From: Amanita rubescens
Taxonomy: Eukaryota > Basidiomycota > Agaricomycetes > Agaricales > Amanitaceae
Length of the DNA stretch: 62,241 bases
Assembly: GCA_015039365.1 (NCBI GenBank)
Contig: WION01000305.1
Coordinates: forward strand, 1 to 62,241
Reading direction: 5' to 3'
Shown: one piece after another, positions 52,060 through 62,241 of the stretch
Layout: every line of letters starts with the position of its first letter
Position numbering within the stretch: position 1 is the first letter of the stretch
Notes under the pieces: model-generated
Seen by the model: only the letters and a program-made list of their open reading frames with translations
Database searches by the model: none
Told to the model about the DNA's origin: nothing
Position numbers and translations under genes: made by a program

Positions 52060-54551
52060 TCTAAAGTCAGCAGAACGGCAAGGCTCTTTCCCGTGAGGCT
52101 TCGCGCGGCAGACAGAACAGAATGAAATCGAGCATGATGGACAAGTCAGAAGCCTCGGGTTTCATCGGTGTGACAATACATCTGCATGCAATCGCAGTGA
52201 CGCAGTACTTGTATTGATTCCGATGTCGCACGATATGTGATTCGGCTACTTGCTCCAACAAATCCTCGAATTCGGTTGGGGAGAGCAAGCTCTGGATAAT
52301 GGGAATAGTAATCAATTCTCGGCATTGGTTGTCGTTCCCGGGGCACGTAATAGGGTAATGGTTCCGCGATTGGACCGATAAGACATAGAGTCTCAAGCAC
52401 CCGACGCAATGATCATGGCCACATGCCATTTCGACGGATTGGTCGACCTCGAGGCGGCACGCACGACATTTTACCTTCTCGCTCTCGTTATCTCCACGGT
52501 AATTCTCGATATCGTTTAAGATACGTTTCCATGGAATTGGATCGTCGTGGTCTTCCGCGATACTGGAGCATACAAACGGAAGATTCCACGTCGAGCCAAA
52601 CAGCATCGTCGCCGAGCTCCTCCTTCAGGGCTGCGAACTCGGAACTCGCGTGGAAGGATTGAGTTGATCGCCCTTTGATTGGGGTGGAATGATGCACCAA
52701 GTCAGAGCGACGTGCAAACCGTTCTACCTCGTTTGAAATTAATTGTACAGCGCCTTAGTCGTACCGTAGAAGGTCAGCGTTGCTTCAGCCAATCGCGCTT
52801 GATCATTGCAATCCTCAAGTCCCTGCGAACGAGGTCGTATTCGAAGAACTCGACAGTTTTCAAATCAGACGACCAGCTCCAACCATCAAACCATCCTGAG
52901 CTGAGGAACTGAACGGGGGTGGTTACGCCATCTACTGAAGTGTTTTCAGACACTCCACGTTTCACAACGCTTGCGAGTCCATGGATGTTGTGTAACTGGA
53001 GAGGTATGGAGAGGGCGTATTTTGTTTTGGGCTCGTTAGGTCGTAAAGAACATTGGATAACAGGGAAATATGGCTTGAGCCTTCTCCCCGCAAGCTTATC
53101 ATGCATCTTCTTGGCTGACGCCCATGTGCGGAAGCATGCAACGGCCGTATTGCGACTACCCTTGGGGCTAGGAGTCGAAAACGCATAGGATTCCAGGCCG
53201 GCGCTCGACTCTAGTTCTCTTCGTAGGCGAACGTAAAATTCCTGCAAATAGAATTCAGACACCGTGGATCCGATGTGTCTAGGACTGAGGAAATCCCACG
53301 TGAGACTGAGGGTGTAAGGGGGCATTGGGGGATTCCAGCAACGTCTATAATGTTTGCCGTGACGATTTTATGTCGAATTTTTTTCCCATTTAGCTTGTTC
53401 ACCAGGCTTTGCTTCTGTGTTTCCTCGACAATGACAGTGGCGCTAATCGTGCCATCACCGTGCTGGCGGGTATCGTTGATACAGAATCTCGTCCTGGAGC
53501 CCTGGAACATGGCTTCTATTTCGTCCACCCGCACATCAAGGGGCAATCCGTGGATTGCGATGAAGCCATTATCAAAGCCACCCGCGACAGACGCGACTTC
53601 TAGACCTGCTCTGAATGTGACCAGTGTGGAGTCCCATAGCAATCGCCGTACGATGACGTAAGAGTCCCTGAGCGTGGCTGTCATGCGAATTCCGGCGAAG
53701 CCTGTATTACCTCTCGATTCCATGGATCCCCATATGTGGAATGAGCGGTTTGCACGCCTGCGTTGGCGTGCTTGTTTCTTCAGGGCCTCTGGAATATCTG
53801 TGACTCCGTCGTTCAGTTCGTCCTCGAAAAGTACCCGCTCGGCCAGGTTCAAATTTTTCTCGGCTTCTGCCTCATGCTCTACTTGCTCAGCTTTATAGTT
53901 TGCGTATATGTTCACTTCATCTGCCTCTTCTACTTTGCGTTCCGATTCTACTGTTTTCTGCATCGCCTTCTGGGCCCTCCAGTCCTTCTGAACGATACGT
54001 TCTAGTTTTCCCCTGCATCTAAAGGTCCATTCCCCCCAACGGGCTGGGTAGGATGTTCTTCTACCGGAACTTGTGACTGGGGTTCTTCTTCAAGCTCCAC
54101 TCTCAGTCGCGTGGTTATCGACTTCTCAACCTCCAACTCGAGTAACGCTGTCTCTAAGTTGAGCCGAAGTTGACTCTCGACGGACAACGGACTTTCGACA
54201 ATGGAAGATCCGCTGCTAATCGCTTTCAGAGCTCCGGAACTTTCACTGGATGAGCCATCGGGAGAGACGGAATTTGGATCTTTTTCTTTATCGGCGCATT
54301 GAATGGCGGTGTGCTAGGTGATTTGGGCGAATGCGTCGAGTTACGCACGAGCCGCAGTCTTGTAGGAAGTTGAAAAGGATAAATCGGAAAAATGGGGGAA
54401 AAAGTCGGATTCTGCGTCGAAAACCAGTGAATAGATGTAGGCACATTGATAAAGAAAGTACCTCGAGAGTCTGGTGAAGGGATGGGCACTTTGCTCCTCT
54501 GGTACATCTTCCTGTTAGTGCGTACTGATAGCAGATCGGAAGCCCAGGCAT
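52060..54551 (-). pseudogene. CCCH zinc-finger/RBR-family paralogue, decayed and lacking RING2
   Basis: Starts MPGLPICYQYALTGRC at 54551 with a CCCH finger (C-x8-C-x5-C-x3-H). A coiled-coil region follows (about 54190-54000 and 53960-53800), then an RRM-like segment (IAIHGLPLDVRVDEIEAMF) and a middle region parallel to the RBR gene at 44.3 kb. RING1 is present (CRACRLEVDQSVEMACGHDHC) and the IBR begins (YKYC), but the frame changes inside it and no RING2 follows before 52060, so the catalytic Cys is absent. Other frame changes lie near 53325 and between 52774 and 52606. Diverged strongly from the intact RBR, so it is an old paralogue rather than part of the recent duplication. Confidence 0.7.
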
Positions 54552-55077
54552 GATCGTAAATATTGGCGGTAATCGATTAAAACGAAGACGATCAGAATTA
54601 CTGGAAAGTCGCGATAAAAGCCGTCGAGGAGCGGTTCGGAAATTCTAAGAACTTCCCCGACAATGGCATAGAAATAATGGTATAGTCGAGGTGTGTTGCA
54701 ATCTTGCTCCTTCCAGGAGAAAAAAACGATGGGTACACAAAACGGACCAGGCTTCATCTGCGCACTGTGAAACCATACTAGTGGCTGAAACAGATTTTGG
54801 CGGTAAAACGATACTAGAGTGTCTTCTAGGCCGGCCATTTGCGGAACATCGAAACAGAAAGAACTGTTGTTATACATGGCAGGGCACGATTGGCCATCTC
54901 AAGGAACCTTTGTGGGGTTCGTGGGGAGCCGCTGAGGTCCGCTGAGGTCCGCTGTGAGCCGTTGCGCTTTTAATAAATCGAGTGACGGCATGAAACAAGG
55001 AACGGATATCCAAATGGTCGTGTGCAGGCGTGCGAGTGTGCGCCTCCCAATGGCAAAAATAGAAATAAATAAATATT
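54552..55077. other. Intergenic, no gene seen
   Basis: Short overlapping frames on both strands only. A CGCTGAGGTC direct repeat occurs at about 54930-54950. Confidence 0.4.
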
Positions 55078-55167
55078 CTCTCCGTCGGGGAGTCGAACCC
55101 CGCTTTCGCGCGCGCAGACAATCTGATTCATGACAGGCGCGTGTACTAACCGATATACTAACGGAGA
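55078..55167 (-). tRNA. tRNA-Asp (anticodon GTC), with a short intron
   Basis: On the minus strand the 5' seven bases TCTCCGT (55167-55161) pair perfectly with ACGGAGA (55085-55079), with discriminator G at 55078. A D-arm (GTAT...GTAC), an anticodon stem CGCGC/GCGCG with loop CTGTCA, and a T-arm CGGGG-TTCGACT-CCCCG follow. The B box GGTTCGACTCC fits the consensus. About 18 extra bases after position 37 (TGAATCAGATTGTCTGCG) sit at the canonical tRNA intron position. Confidence 0.85.
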
Positions 55168-55318
55168 CATTTGCGAGTTTCACAATGGACTCTATGAGCA
55201 TATCGATGACAGAATTACCTCAGCATAATATGCATTTAGAAGAACAAGAAAGAAAAAGGTACATGTACATTGATAGTGTCGTATATAACTAGCACATCCA
55301 TCGGGCGCATTATACTGA

Positions 55319-57681
55319 CTACGAAGTGTAGAAGCTCGGTATGACAATTTTTAGATCTTCCATATACCAAAAAGCCTTTAGATTTGCCATAGTGTTCTCT
55401 CCGCTTGACGCCAATTCCTTTCCCCTGACCAACTGAACAAACGTTCCTCCAAGACCCATACCAACGACATCCTTTAGTTTGTCAATTACAACAGGCTCAA
55501 CGACCACTTCAATGGTATCCCTGTGGGGATTGTGCGCATTTCCCTTTGGAGGTAACGCCGATGCTCCCGGTTTTCCCCGCATGCAATTGGCGAGGACGAT
55601 GTTACCGGACGAGGGGTCCACCACCCATCCTCTGGAATTCTCCCAAATTATCTTTGCTTCGGTAGACTCCAGGTTATCTTCCGCATTTTCGTCGTAATAT
55701 TCCTCCGGTTTGCGCTTCGGTCTACCCTCGGTCTTCCCGGTTTCAACTTCCTGACCTTTTTCCCCTTCGTTTGAATCGAATCGTCGGATAGCCTTGTTGA
55801 CCCTTTTGCCCTTGTAAATCTCGGTATAGACCCTCCTTATTTCGTCAAGCCCTTCCTCCATAGCCGGTACGTCCCATTCATTCCACGGCGCTAAGACGAC
55901 CCTCCCAAGCTTGCCCTCCAATTGAGCTTCCAGCGTGTCGGTGGTATTTGATTTTGCTGCGGGCGCATGAACGCTGATGATCTTCCTCACACTTTCCTCT
56001 ACCACGCCAGTTGTATGCGTGGCAGGAAGAGCATCCATACCAATAAACTTGGATAGAGAGTAGACCGGCAGGCTCCAATCAGTTGCTGAGGCTTCGATGG
56101 GCTCGCCACCTGACGCTTGGCAATCCCAGGCACCCCAGGCACCCCAGGTACCAGCCCCTTCCTCATCGACGTCCATTTCCGCTTCTTGTTCTTGTGTAGT
56201 ATCGTCCAATTTAGCCCTCTTCCTCGCCCTGTCGCCGCCCTCGTCGTTTTCAACGATCTCTTCAATCTTAGCAACGGCCGCGTCAACGGGCCGAACTACG
56301 TCGGCATATTCTCCTCCTCCAACGTATTCTACAGCAGGCTCTTCGAGAGCAACATCATCCATAGTCACGTCACCAGCGGCGTTTCCATCTCCCGCGTTCT
56401 CGTCGTGGTTATCTAAAATTTTGTACTTGAAGGTTTCCGCTTTTAACCCGAACTGATCGCGTAAAGCAAGTCCTACTTCACACGGGATGATCTTGGCGAT
56501 AACGCTACTTTCTGGAGTTCCAGCAGTGCGCGTTCGACGACCCCAAGCGCTTTTTTAAAGCCAACCTCATGCTTTGGTAATAATTTGTTCCGCAACACGA
56601 AACGGAAGAAGAAGAATAGGACACGTGGAGCATTAAACAGGTTTGGATCTGACCTAGAGTAGAACAGGTTTGAGTTTTTACGTTGACAGTGAAGAGTGAT
56701 GGAGATATACCATATTAAGCCTTCTTTGCGCATATAGCTGGACAAGAACATTTTGACGACTGTTTCCGGATCGGCCAAAAAAGCCAAAATCCGTTCGACC
56801 TTGCGTTCTTCCTCTTCCTCAATAGCGGCTGTTTCTTTCTCCTCAATAGCGGCTATCGCACCATCGTTCACGTGTGATTGTTCCTGATCGACAGGGTCAG
56901 AAGAGACACCGTCGTCTGCGTCTTGCTTAATTATAGGGGCGTCATCATCCTCAGAATCGTCATCGTCCAAGTTCGCGTTTTCGCCGGCCTTTTCAACAGC
57001 AGCTTGGATGTTTTTCCTTGCTTCCTCCGCTCTCACTCTTTCCGCACGGATCCATGCAGGGATGATGGCTTGTAAGCCGATAAAGGCGCCAAACTGGCTA
57101 CGATGTCAGATAATCAACTTGATTAGAGACAAGGAAATCCGAACTTGATCCCAAAGCTTATCCACGCCCAACTGACGCGCCTCGGGTTTCGGCCAAGTCC
57201 TGGATGTACGGAAATCGGTAGCAGCTTGGATCAATCTGTCGATCGGGGTCTTTCTGTGGCAATGTCAGCGATAGTGATCCAGACGTTAAGTGGAAAGGAC
57301 ACACAAATTATACGGCCCAGCGAACTTTCCTGCTTCTTCGTCTTGCCAGATTTCCCACCATTTCCTGGGAGCTGCGTTCATCGCGCTTGCCTTGATTTTG
57401 CGTTTCTTGGCCACGATAGGCTTATCTTCCTTGTCTTCCATCTTCCTCAGTGCATCTGTCTTACATTTGTCTGTCGTGTGTTTTTTCTCGAGTTCGACGG
57501 TGGGGATGTCTTGTCCATCGACCTCGATGCCGTCGTTCCCGGGACAGAACAATTTTATTCCTGTCTCCTTGTAGTTCTTGAACGGTATGATCTCGACACC
57601 GGGGGGGACGAGGGGAAAGGGGGGAAATCGAATAAAATCTGTGTCCGTGCTAGCTGTGGTCTGTTGTGCGGCAGCAGCCAT
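55319..57681 (-). CDS. Conserved fungal protein of unknown function, acidic/nuclear-looking
   Basis: ATG at 57681. Exon 1 reads DFIRFPPFPLVPPGVEIIPF, GIEVDGQDIPTVEL and a basic KKRKIKA cluster followed by KWWEIWQDEE. Middle exons give FGAFIGLQAIIPAWIRAERVR, an acidic run (LDDDDSEDDDAP), ETVVKMFLSSYMRKEGLIW and ALGVVERALLEL. The last exon runs from AKIIPCEVGLALRDQFGL to the stop at 55319, with a second basic cluster (RARKRAKL), GWVVDPSSGNIVLANCMRG and a C-terminal VGMGLGGTFVQLV. I believe relatives occur widely in Agaricomycetes but cannot name a domain. One apparent one-base loss lies near 56514 (CTCCAG where the frame wants an extra C), between ALLEL and the next segment. Confidence 0.65.
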
Positions 57682-58116
57682 CGTCGTATCTGCAGCAGCA
57701 CTACAATCCGCAGTAACTCAATACCGCGCCACACACTTATATATGAGCCTCGTCGGCTATCGCCGCGTCGAAATTCCAGAAGCCAGCTAGTGTGGATTTT
57801 GTGGACCCAAGAGAACGGAGAGTTCCATCCATTTCTTTGTGGTGGTCCTTCTCGAGCTTATCTTATCGTCGTCCAAGTCCACGTGGCACCTGGTCCATAA
57901 AAACCGCACCCTCCTCGAACTCGAAGGTGGTAGTGATAGTAAATCGATCTACGACCCCTCCATTTTTCTTTCAGTCATTTGACTCGAAGCGTTCCAGACT
58001 CTCGGAGTCTCGGAGCCGGCGCGACAATAGCTTAGTAGTCACGTGATGACAATGTGTTTATCGCGCCTCGCGGCTCAGCGTACAAGCCGTCTTTGTTTCT
58101 TACCACCATCCCCGCT

Positions 58117-59588
58117 ATGATCTTCAATCTCTTTTCACGAAAGCCACGTCAGTCGCTCGAACAGGCAGAGCCGGAGCCACAGACACAGCCAGACAATGAC
58201 CAAGACATGGCTTTCTCGGACCTCCCTCAACAGTTGCCTCCGCCTTCCCCTCCGCCCCCTCAAGTATCCGATCCGTCCCCTTTGTACTCTTTGATCCGCT
58301 CGGTGCCACCTCAGGTCTTTCACGCATACAGCTTAGACCGACTGGAACTTGAAGCCCCAGAGCCACCATCACCGACCACCCTGACAAAATTGACGTCGTT
58401 CTTTTCGACCCTTGTGCCTCCGCCCAAGCTCCATTGCGTGAGGTGCCACAAGTCTTTTTTCGGTGTCGAGAAACACCGATAGAAGCTGTCTTGTCCCCCA
58501 TGACGACGATAGCGCCGAGGTGGAGCGGATATCACTGAGCAAGGCGAAGGACTTGAACCTCGCGTCTGAATATGAAACGCTCTGGGGTTGCTGCGGCCGT
58601 ACCGTCGAGGGCGACGGTGATATGGGCCCACCCGACGGATGGTGCTATGAGGGAAAACACACGGTATGTCGCGTGTTGTTGACTGCTCGAAAACACGTTG
58701 TTTACATGGTCCCCGCATTAGACCGACATTAAGCGAGCGAGATTCCGCGCGGATTCCACGCCTAACGATGACAAATTAGTATCATGTTCGCGTCTTCGGT
58801 GTCCTGGCACCCTACTGTCGCCTACCCCCTCATCTGTCACCCATACAACACGTGCTCCGAGAAAGCGGGTGCGAACGAATGATGAGACGGACGCCGAAGA
58901 TCCAATGTCACAGACTGACGCAGAAAATGAAAAGAGGGTCAGAAAGCGCAGACGAACGAAAAGCACCTCCTCTCGCAGGAAGAGCGGTGGGGATGTCGTC
59001 CCAGCTGAACCCAAGGATGAAAGCAAGGAAGAAGAGAAGATGGATGTAGATATGCCAGCGCCTACACCTAAACCAAGGCGAATGCGAAAGCCCAGAAAAT
59101 CAATGACAGATGGCAACGATTCATCATCGTCATCGCCTCCATCTACCAAGCAGCGCCCAACGCCCAAATCCATCCAGAGACGAAGACCCTCATCGGAAAA
59201 ACCTGTATCTTCCATCGACTCCTCATTAACACTTACCAACAACGACTTTCATTCTCTCGAATCGAAACGTAGCACCAGTTCCCTCAAGGGGCATAAACCT
59301 ACAAGCAGCATTGGCTCCCCTTTCTTTGTAAAGTCAAGTCCAGGCGGGACACGGGTTGTCCAGCGTCTGGCGTACGTTGATGTCCCAAAACGGCCCCTTT
59401 CTCGAATGTCACAGTCGCAGAAAACGGTTATGGACACGGACAAGGAGGAAAATGACCATTGCCCACAAGCACAGCCACAATCAGATGCACAGCCACAGAC
59501 CCGAACACCCGGCGCTACAACGAGGGCAAGAGCAAAGGCTCTCGTCGAAATCGTAGAGACGAGCGTGGATGCTGAAAGGGTCCAATGA
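58117..59588 (+). CDS. Hypothetical protein with a putative Cys/His metal-binding module and basic Ser-rich tail
   Basis: ATG at 58117 (MIFNLFSRKPRQS). The N-terminus is Pro-rich, then LHCVRCHKSFF-GVE, CLVPHDDDSAEV and WGCCGRTVEG...GWCYEGKHT suggest a Cys/His metal-binding module. An intron (about 58662-58730, GTATGT...CATTAG) joins to a basic tail: SCSRLRCPGTLL, RVRKRRRTKS (nuclear-localisation-like), many Ser/Pro and Gln, ending ALVEIVETSVDAERVQ. The frame needs one A fewer in the AAA at 58471-58473 to pass from GVE to NTDRSC, so either the sequence or the gene has a frameshift there. Unrecognised family. Confidence 0.55.
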
Positions 59589-59936
59589 GCCCCTTCACCT
59601 TGTCCACTTCGTTATACCATCGCTACCAGAGTTTTTTATTTGTATTTTAGTGCGCTGGATCTCCTTTGCTTCGTTATCTGCTGGCCAGAGTTATGCTACA
59701 AGTACATCCAAACACTGTCCACTATCCTTAATTTTCGTTTGTTATAGTATGCCTCACTCCTTTATTTACCCTATCTTATATCTCATGTTGTATAACCATC
59801 TCTGAGATTATCTACGTATATCATATCTATGAATACTATATACTCGAAGGCCGAGTCATAGGATCGCACTGGTCTAGACAATGGAAACTATTTGTATTGA
59901 TTTGCCGAGGTATGCATTGAACGGCGAGTCCTGTAC

Positions 59937-61010
59937 CTAAATTATGCCTCTTCCAATCTGCCCGTTGACACTCTTCATTCTCCACGTGATGTTTTCGTGG
60001 AATTGTTTCCAATTGCTTTTCAGAGCGAGCGCCACCACTTCATGTAGACTGGAGTAGATCAGGGATATGTCGCCATACAAGAGGTCCAGAAAGTCATCTC
60101 GCACCATGCCCTTCTCGTTGGATGGGAGAGTATGCGTGTAAAGAATGGACGAGGGTTTTCTTCGCATTAGCGGCTTGCACACGAGCAAGATATTCAGCAA
60201 TCCAAGGTGATCGGTCAGATTAGATGTATCGATGATATATGATATCGAACTGTAATGGGGCAGGAAGAGACGTGTTTTCCGTGTAGTCTCCACCGTCCAG
60301 GACTATATGAATTCGAGGTCTAGAACATGGAGTAAAGTCCGGTGTTGATGAACTTGTTCAATGCTCTGTAATAAAGTGCCCAGCAGAAGGCGAGAGAGTC
60401 ACCAACGAAGAATCTTATTACTTGCGATGATGGTTGAACGTTGATCCTTCACCCGTCTACAGAATGCAAGGCACCAATCTGCCTTGACTGACTCTATCAG
60501 AGTGTGGGTAGCGATTGCTTTGTTCGGATCAGCACCTTGAAGCGGTGCGAGGGCTTTGGCAAGGTGGAAAGATAGAATAGGATCAGTTTCCGTAATACAA
60601 TGGGAAATCTCTACTCACGTTGGCGGAGTAAGCAAACGTAGGATTGATCTGATTTGCTTTCACCGTGGCTAAAAGTGGTATGATATCTGTCTTCCAATAA
60701 TGATCAGATTCCGATTGCCCCTATTTTTGAGTTCCATCCAAAGTAGTCCCGCGGAACGGATGAGCGTCAGAAGAAACCCGCTATTGGAACCGATCGTCCT
60801 ATTACCCTTGCGGAATTCCTTGAGCAGAAGATCTTTCTCGGCTTCCGGTAGGTTATTCGTCTCAAGATCTCTGCGAGTGAGTGAACAGCGGAAATTCTCA
60901 GAAATTTATCGTATTGGCAACTTTGATGGACGCAGATAGGTCCACAAGTCGTCGACATCGGTTTAGCACCACATCTAGGGTGTCATCGTCGATGAAGGAA
61001 TGATGATAGA
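59937..61010 (-). pseudogene. DUF4470/MYND-type family relic
   Basis: Pieces typical of this Agaricomycete-expanded family appear in order on the minus strand but in changing frames: VVLNRCRRLVDLSASIK, YDKFLRISAVHSLAEILRR, LPEAEKDLLLKEF, LLTLIRSAGLLWMEL, INPTFAYSANVS, LAKALAPLQGAD and DTSNLTDHLGLLNILL to the stop at 59937. At least three frame changes are needed and the upstream end is missing. Function of the family is unclear. Confidence 0.6.
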
Positions 61011-61509
61011 AATTCCGTTTTTTTTAATTGTTCGGAGGACAGATCGGCGAGGAGAGCGAAAAGCAAAACATTACGCGCTAGTCAGAGTTTCAAAAAGAGA
61101 TAGAGAAGCGCGCAGGGATAACGAACCTAAGACTGCGAGTTAGATGTCCACGGCACGTGAAATCAAGCTTTCTCGAACGCTACCAGATGAGCGGATAATT
61201 TGTTTCTTGCCCGATTCTCTGCGTAGATTGTGTACAGAACGCTTCGAACGTTGCCACCCGAGCAACAAGATGTCTACATTGCGGTGGTACTTCCGATTGC
61301 GTGAAGATACTAGGGTCTGTTGGGCCAAACTTCAGCAGGGTGCGCCATAGTAGACTGGATAAGTTATTTATATCATGGCCGATTCGGTCAAGTTGTATGG
61401 CGTTATTTGTACATATTGGGCAACGGCGCGAGCAACGGACAAACGCGGCGTGGACGGCAGCCAGACTAACTCAGCTGTCCGCTACATTCCCCTTCACCTT
61501 ATCTGCATC

Positions 61510-62241
61510 ATGGCTGCGAAGGCGCCGGCCCCCGCTGAACCCTCGTATTTGACTTCTATTCCAAGTAGATCCGCTGAGCTCGAAGAAACATGGGCATACT
61601 TGTACGATGGTGTCGAGCATATCATGTTGAGACTTGAACAGGGTCTATCCTTCACGGCTTACACAAACTTGTATACGACGGTGTACAACTACTGTACATC
61701 CACCAAGATGCACACTAAGCCTGATGGACATGGACACAAGGGTACGCGACGCGCTCCTCTGACTCGTGCCACAGCTGATATTCATCATGTTGCTAGCAGG
61801 CGCTAACCTTGTTGGTTCAGACCTGTACAACAAACTGAGTGTCTACTTTATGGAGCATTTCAAGCCGATGATACAGGTTTGACTTCCATAGATAATCCAG
61901 GGGTCTTTCACGAACTTTTAATAGACTAGTGAAACGCTTCAAGATGTTGATCTTCTTCGCTTCTATGCCGAGGAATGGGACCGGTACACAACCGGCGCCA
62001 GCTACCTGAATCGTCTCTTCATCTATCTGAACCGTTATTGGGTTAGGAGGGAAAGGGATGAGGGAAAGAAGACCGTTATCCTGTTTACACGGTATAGCCC
62101 TGTGCCCTCGCATCGATCTAGGTCTAATCGGATACCCTAGCTTGCTCTTGCACAATGGAAGCAAGGATATTTCACACTGGTCCAACAAGATGATGCCAAA
62201 CTCATAAATGCCGTCCTTCGGTTAATCATGCAACAACGTAA
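61510..62241 (+). CDS. Cullin (CUL1/Cdc53-like), 5' part; continues beyond window
   Basis: ATG at 61510 (MAAKAPAPAEPSYL) chosen over the in-frame upstream ATG at 61375 because cullin N-termini are short. Exon 1: ELEETWAYLYDGVEHIMLRL, FTAYTNLYTTVYNYC. After introns (61739-61820 and about 61879-61925, GT-AG): DLYNKLSVYFMEHFKPMIQ and TLQDVDLLRFYAEEWDRY, TGASYLNRLFIYLNRYWVRR. Then LALAQWKQGYF, LINAVLRLIMQQR at the window edge. This is the N-terminal helical-repeat region of SCF scaffold cullins, which binds Skp1/F-box adaptors. At 62075-62078 GTTATCC appears to lack one T relative to the expected YPVYTLAL frame. Confidence 0.9.

Overview
The window reads as nuclear DNA of a basidiomycete, most likely an Agaricomycete. 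The signs are short spliced introns (about 50-60 nt, GT...YAG), an NB-ARC/TPR NLR, a DUF4470/MYND-type relic, an expanded multi-pass membrane family, a UbiE-like methyltransferase, a PD-(D/E)XK-like family and both copia and chromodomain gypsy retrotransposons. I cannot name the species from sequence alone.

Layout. 0-6.5 kb: three decaying tandem copies of a multi-pass membrane protein gene (minus) and older repeat debris. 6.8-13.7 kb: a LIM-domain-binding co-regulator (minus), a small spliced secreted-protein gene, an unrecognised gene and a BTB/POZ gene. 13.8-47.7 kb: a large, rearranged tandem segmental duplication whose ancestral unit is P5C dehydrogenase - NLR - RBR ubiquitin ligase. The left unit keeps an intact P5C dehydrogenase and intact NLR but a truncated RBR. 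A middle partial P5C dehydrogenase copy is cut by a truncated methyltransferase and a PD-(D/E)XK-like gene. The right unit has a broken P5C dehydrogenase, an NLR split by an 8.25 kb gypsy element, and the intact RBR. Between the right unit's P5C dehydrogenase and NLR lies a hAT DNA transposon that itself received an apparently intact copia element.

47.7-62.2 kb: mostly housekeeping-type genes: RAE1/Gle2 mRNA-export factor (plus), a decayed CCCH-RBR paralogue (minus), an intron-containing tRNA-Asp (minus), two conserved proteins of unknown function, a DUF4470-type pseudogene, and the 5' part of a cullin (plus, running off the window).

The region combines stable genes with a repeat-rich accessory block. 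The most informative features are the duplication with reciprocal gene retention, the NLR whose TPR units are nearly identical 126-bp DNA repeats, the nested transposons with clean target-site duplications and an empty site preserved in the paralogous unit, and a gypsy element whose primer-binding site is complementary to its own predicted RNA 5' end (Tf1-like self-priming). Several apparent one-base frameshifts fall in short homopolymer runs of otherwise constrained genes, so some pseudogene calls may reflect sequencing error. Exon limits were read by eye from splice signals and frame continuity.
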